Below are positions 62,558 through 64,000 of a DNA stretch of 64,000 nucleotides, in pieces. This stretch comes from Alicyclobacillus fastidiosus. Its GTDB lineage: Bacteria; Bacillota; Bacilli; Alicyclobacillales; Alicyclobacillaceae. Every line of letters starts with the position of its first letter. Position 1 is the first letter of the stretch. The notes beneath the pieces were generated by a model that saw only the letters and a program-made list of their open reading frames with translations, was not told where the DNA came from and made no database searches. The stretch covers positions 4,144,501-4,208,500 of the forward strand of contig NZ_CP104067.1 in the NCBI RefSeq assembly GCF_026651875.1, written 5' to 3'. A program made the translations under genes and the position numbers.

Positions 62558-63684
62558 ATGAAGACTATCACAAAGTTTGTAGGTTTGGATGTATCTAAGG
62601 AAAATATCGCAGTTGCGGTAGCAGACGAAGGCCGTGGAGAACCGAGATATATCGGAATGTTCCCTCATACGGTGGAAGCTGTAAGGAGTCTAGTACATAG
62701 ACTGTCTGCAGATGGTGTAGAACTGGAGTTTTGCTACGAAGCTGGGCCGACAGGCTATGGACTGTATCGACTACTGCGCGCAATGGACATGCCGTGTACC
62801 GTTGTCGCACCATCCCTCATTCCAGTTCGCCAAGGAGACCGAGTGAAGACAGACAAGCGAGATGCGTTGAGATTGGCACAGTTGTTCCGTGCTGGTGAAT
62901 TGGTTGCAGTCTTTGTCCCGAATGAGAAAAACGAGTCATTACGGGATTTAGTGCGGGCACGGGAAGATGCGGTGGAAGACCGTACACGGGCAAGGCATCG
63001 GCTATCCAAGTTCCTACTCAGACACAATCGGCGTCCTGAAACTAAGCTTAGTGCTTGGGGGCTATGTATCGTCGGTGGCTGGACGGCCTCAAATGGACGG
63101 ATCGTCGAGAAGAAGTGGTGTACCAGGAGTATTTGCATCATTTAGACGAAATTGAGGGACGTCTCAAACGTCTTGAGGCAGCTATACATTTGGAAGCAAC
63201 GGAAAGCGAGAGAGCTCCAGTGATTCAGGCTTTGCAAACACTGAAGGGTGTTGCAGAGGTCATCGCAACCTCTTTGGTCGCTGAGGTTGGGGAGTTTCGT
63301 CGTTTCCGGAATCCAAAGCAGTTAATGGCATATGCCGGACTGGTACCATCCGAGTATTCGAGCGGGGTATCTCGAAAGCAGGGTAGAATCACGAAGTCTG
63401 GGAATGCCCATCTCAGACGAGTTCTCGGTGAAGCTGCATGGTGTTACCGATACAAACCGGCCATTAAAGGAAAGATTCGAAAACGGCAAGAAGGGCAGAG
63501 TCCCAAGGTACAGGACATTGCTTGGCGAGCACAGGACAGGCTTCATCGAAAGTATGTGAAGATGATATTACGAGGTAAGCATCACAATGTAGCCGTCACT
63601 TCAGTGGCAAGAGAATTGCTGGGATTTATATGGGCCATTGCTTGTGAGGTAGAGCGGCAGATGGAGACATCGACTGCAGTATAA
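62558..63684 (+). pseudogene. IS1111-type transposase, single frameshift
   Basis: ATG 62558 after GAAAGGAGCC. The first frame carries FVGLDVSKENIAVAVADEGR, EFCYEAGPTGYGLYRLL and KTDKRDALRLAQLFRAGE, to ETKLSAWG; a G-run of five (63057-63061) then shifts the frame, and the rest continues as AMYRRWLDGLKWTDRREEVV through LKGVAEVIATSLVAEVGEFR to a C-terminus ELLGFIWAIACEVERQMETS. About 375 codons in total if corrected. Either inactive or a homopolymer sequencing error. Confidence 0.88.
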
Positions 63685-63941
63685 GTTTTGGAAAAGAACT
63701 GTAGTAAAGAATAATTGTAATTAGGGTTGAAGGTCGGGACTGAAGGCACAGGAATCCGGTACGGGGAAACCTCGTCCCCCGATTGTGCAAGGTCCAGAAC
63801 CTGACGCACGAAGCTAGTCCGAGGCAGCCCCATGACGGAGGTACGAAATGTGGTAACCAACCCACGGATATCAGTGTGCCAACCGTCGACGAACCTTGCC
63901 TTCGGTCCGGGCTTTCAACCCCATCACGACACGGGGCTTGA
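63685..63941 (+). other. Non-coding tail of IS1111 copy 2, probable guide-RNA region
   Basis: After the transposase stop: stems such as GGTACGGGGAAACCTCGTCC (63756-63775) and CGACACGGGGC near 63927. No credible ORF. Position matches the seekRNA region described for IS1111 elements; assignment is inference. Confidence 0.45.
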
Positions 63942-64000
63942 CGGTGTCGTTCATATCAGCGTTTGGAATGCTTCTCTTCCGCGCCAAATTCAGCTTGGTA

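Larger units (their letters stand above)
62464..63958 (+). mobile_element. IS1111-type (IS110 family) element, copy 2, both ends visible
   Basis: Subterminal inverted repeats ATGAACGACACCG (62469-62481) and its complement (63942-63954). A transposase gene, frameshifted once, is followed by about 260 bp of GC-rich, structured non-coding DNA (63685-63941). In the IS1111 group the guide (seek) RNA is placed after the gene, so this stretch is its likely source. Confidence 0.82.

Overview
The window reads as chromosome of a Gram-positive, Bacillota-type bacterium. Strong AGGAGG-like ribosome binding sites, GTG/TTG starts, a B. subtilis YrhE/YrhD-like formate dehydrogenase and a cydA-cydB-cydD-cydC operon all point that way. 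An Alicyclobacillus-like soil Bacillales is my best guess, but that is inference only. I see no tRNA, rRNA or CRISPR array. The window is unusually crowded with mobile DNA, and many genes are broken.

Layout. 1-3.5 kb: an IS110 fragment, a small conserved protein, a decayed UvrA-like gene, and an ArsR regulator/SRPBCC pair. 3.7-8.8 kb: an IS3 element that cut the 3' end off a group II intron; that intron carries a second group II intron inside it (twintron). 9.4-10.7 kb: an MFS transporter. 11.1-15.4 kb: a DDE transposase gene split by an IS21 element with a visible 5-bp target duplication. 15.5-18.1 kb: a third group II intron with an RT-HNH protein. 18.1-19.6 kb: an IS110 element with a structured left end. 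19.9-29.1 kb: a sugar operon (1-phosphofructokinase-type kinase, FGGY kinase, class II aldolase, ribose-type ABC importer, D-lyxose isomerase), separated from its LacI-type regulator by another IS110. 29.3-34.5 kb: remnants, including a tyrosine recombinase end, a NERD-domain protein, an in-frame recombinase/McrB-N/HNH chimera, a c-di-GMP-I riboswitch in front of a truncated EAL domain, and a lone winged-helix protein.

35-61 kb is a respiratory and molybdenum island: ThiF/MoeB, MoaA, MoeA, MoaE, MoaD, MoaC, a truncated second cydA, the complete cydABDC operon, then a formate dehydrogenase operon (fdhF-like, DUF1641, small ORF, fdhD, 5-formyl-THF cyclo-ligase, mobA, a MoCF-domain protein, mobB, tatA, tatC). 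The logic is coherent: Moco is built (MoaA/C/D/E, MoeB, MoeA), converted to the guanine dinucleotide form (MobA/B) and inserted into formate dehydrogenase with FdhD, while cytochrome bd is a possible electron sink. Several pieces are damaged: fdhD is truncated and joined to the cyclo-ligase, tatA and tatC are frameshifted, and tatC is cut short. 61-64 kb holds two IS1111-type elements in tandem, each with an inactivating change.

The most interesting signal is a family of three structured elements of about 100 nt, all on the minus strand, one each upstream of the moeA, cydA and formate dehydrogenase transcription units. They share conserved 5' blocks and a long hairpin whose base pairing is kept while its sequence changes, ending in a T-run. 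I do not recognise this as a named RNA family. It may be a shared leader/attenuator or a small RNA linked to anaerobic or molybdenum-dependent respiration.
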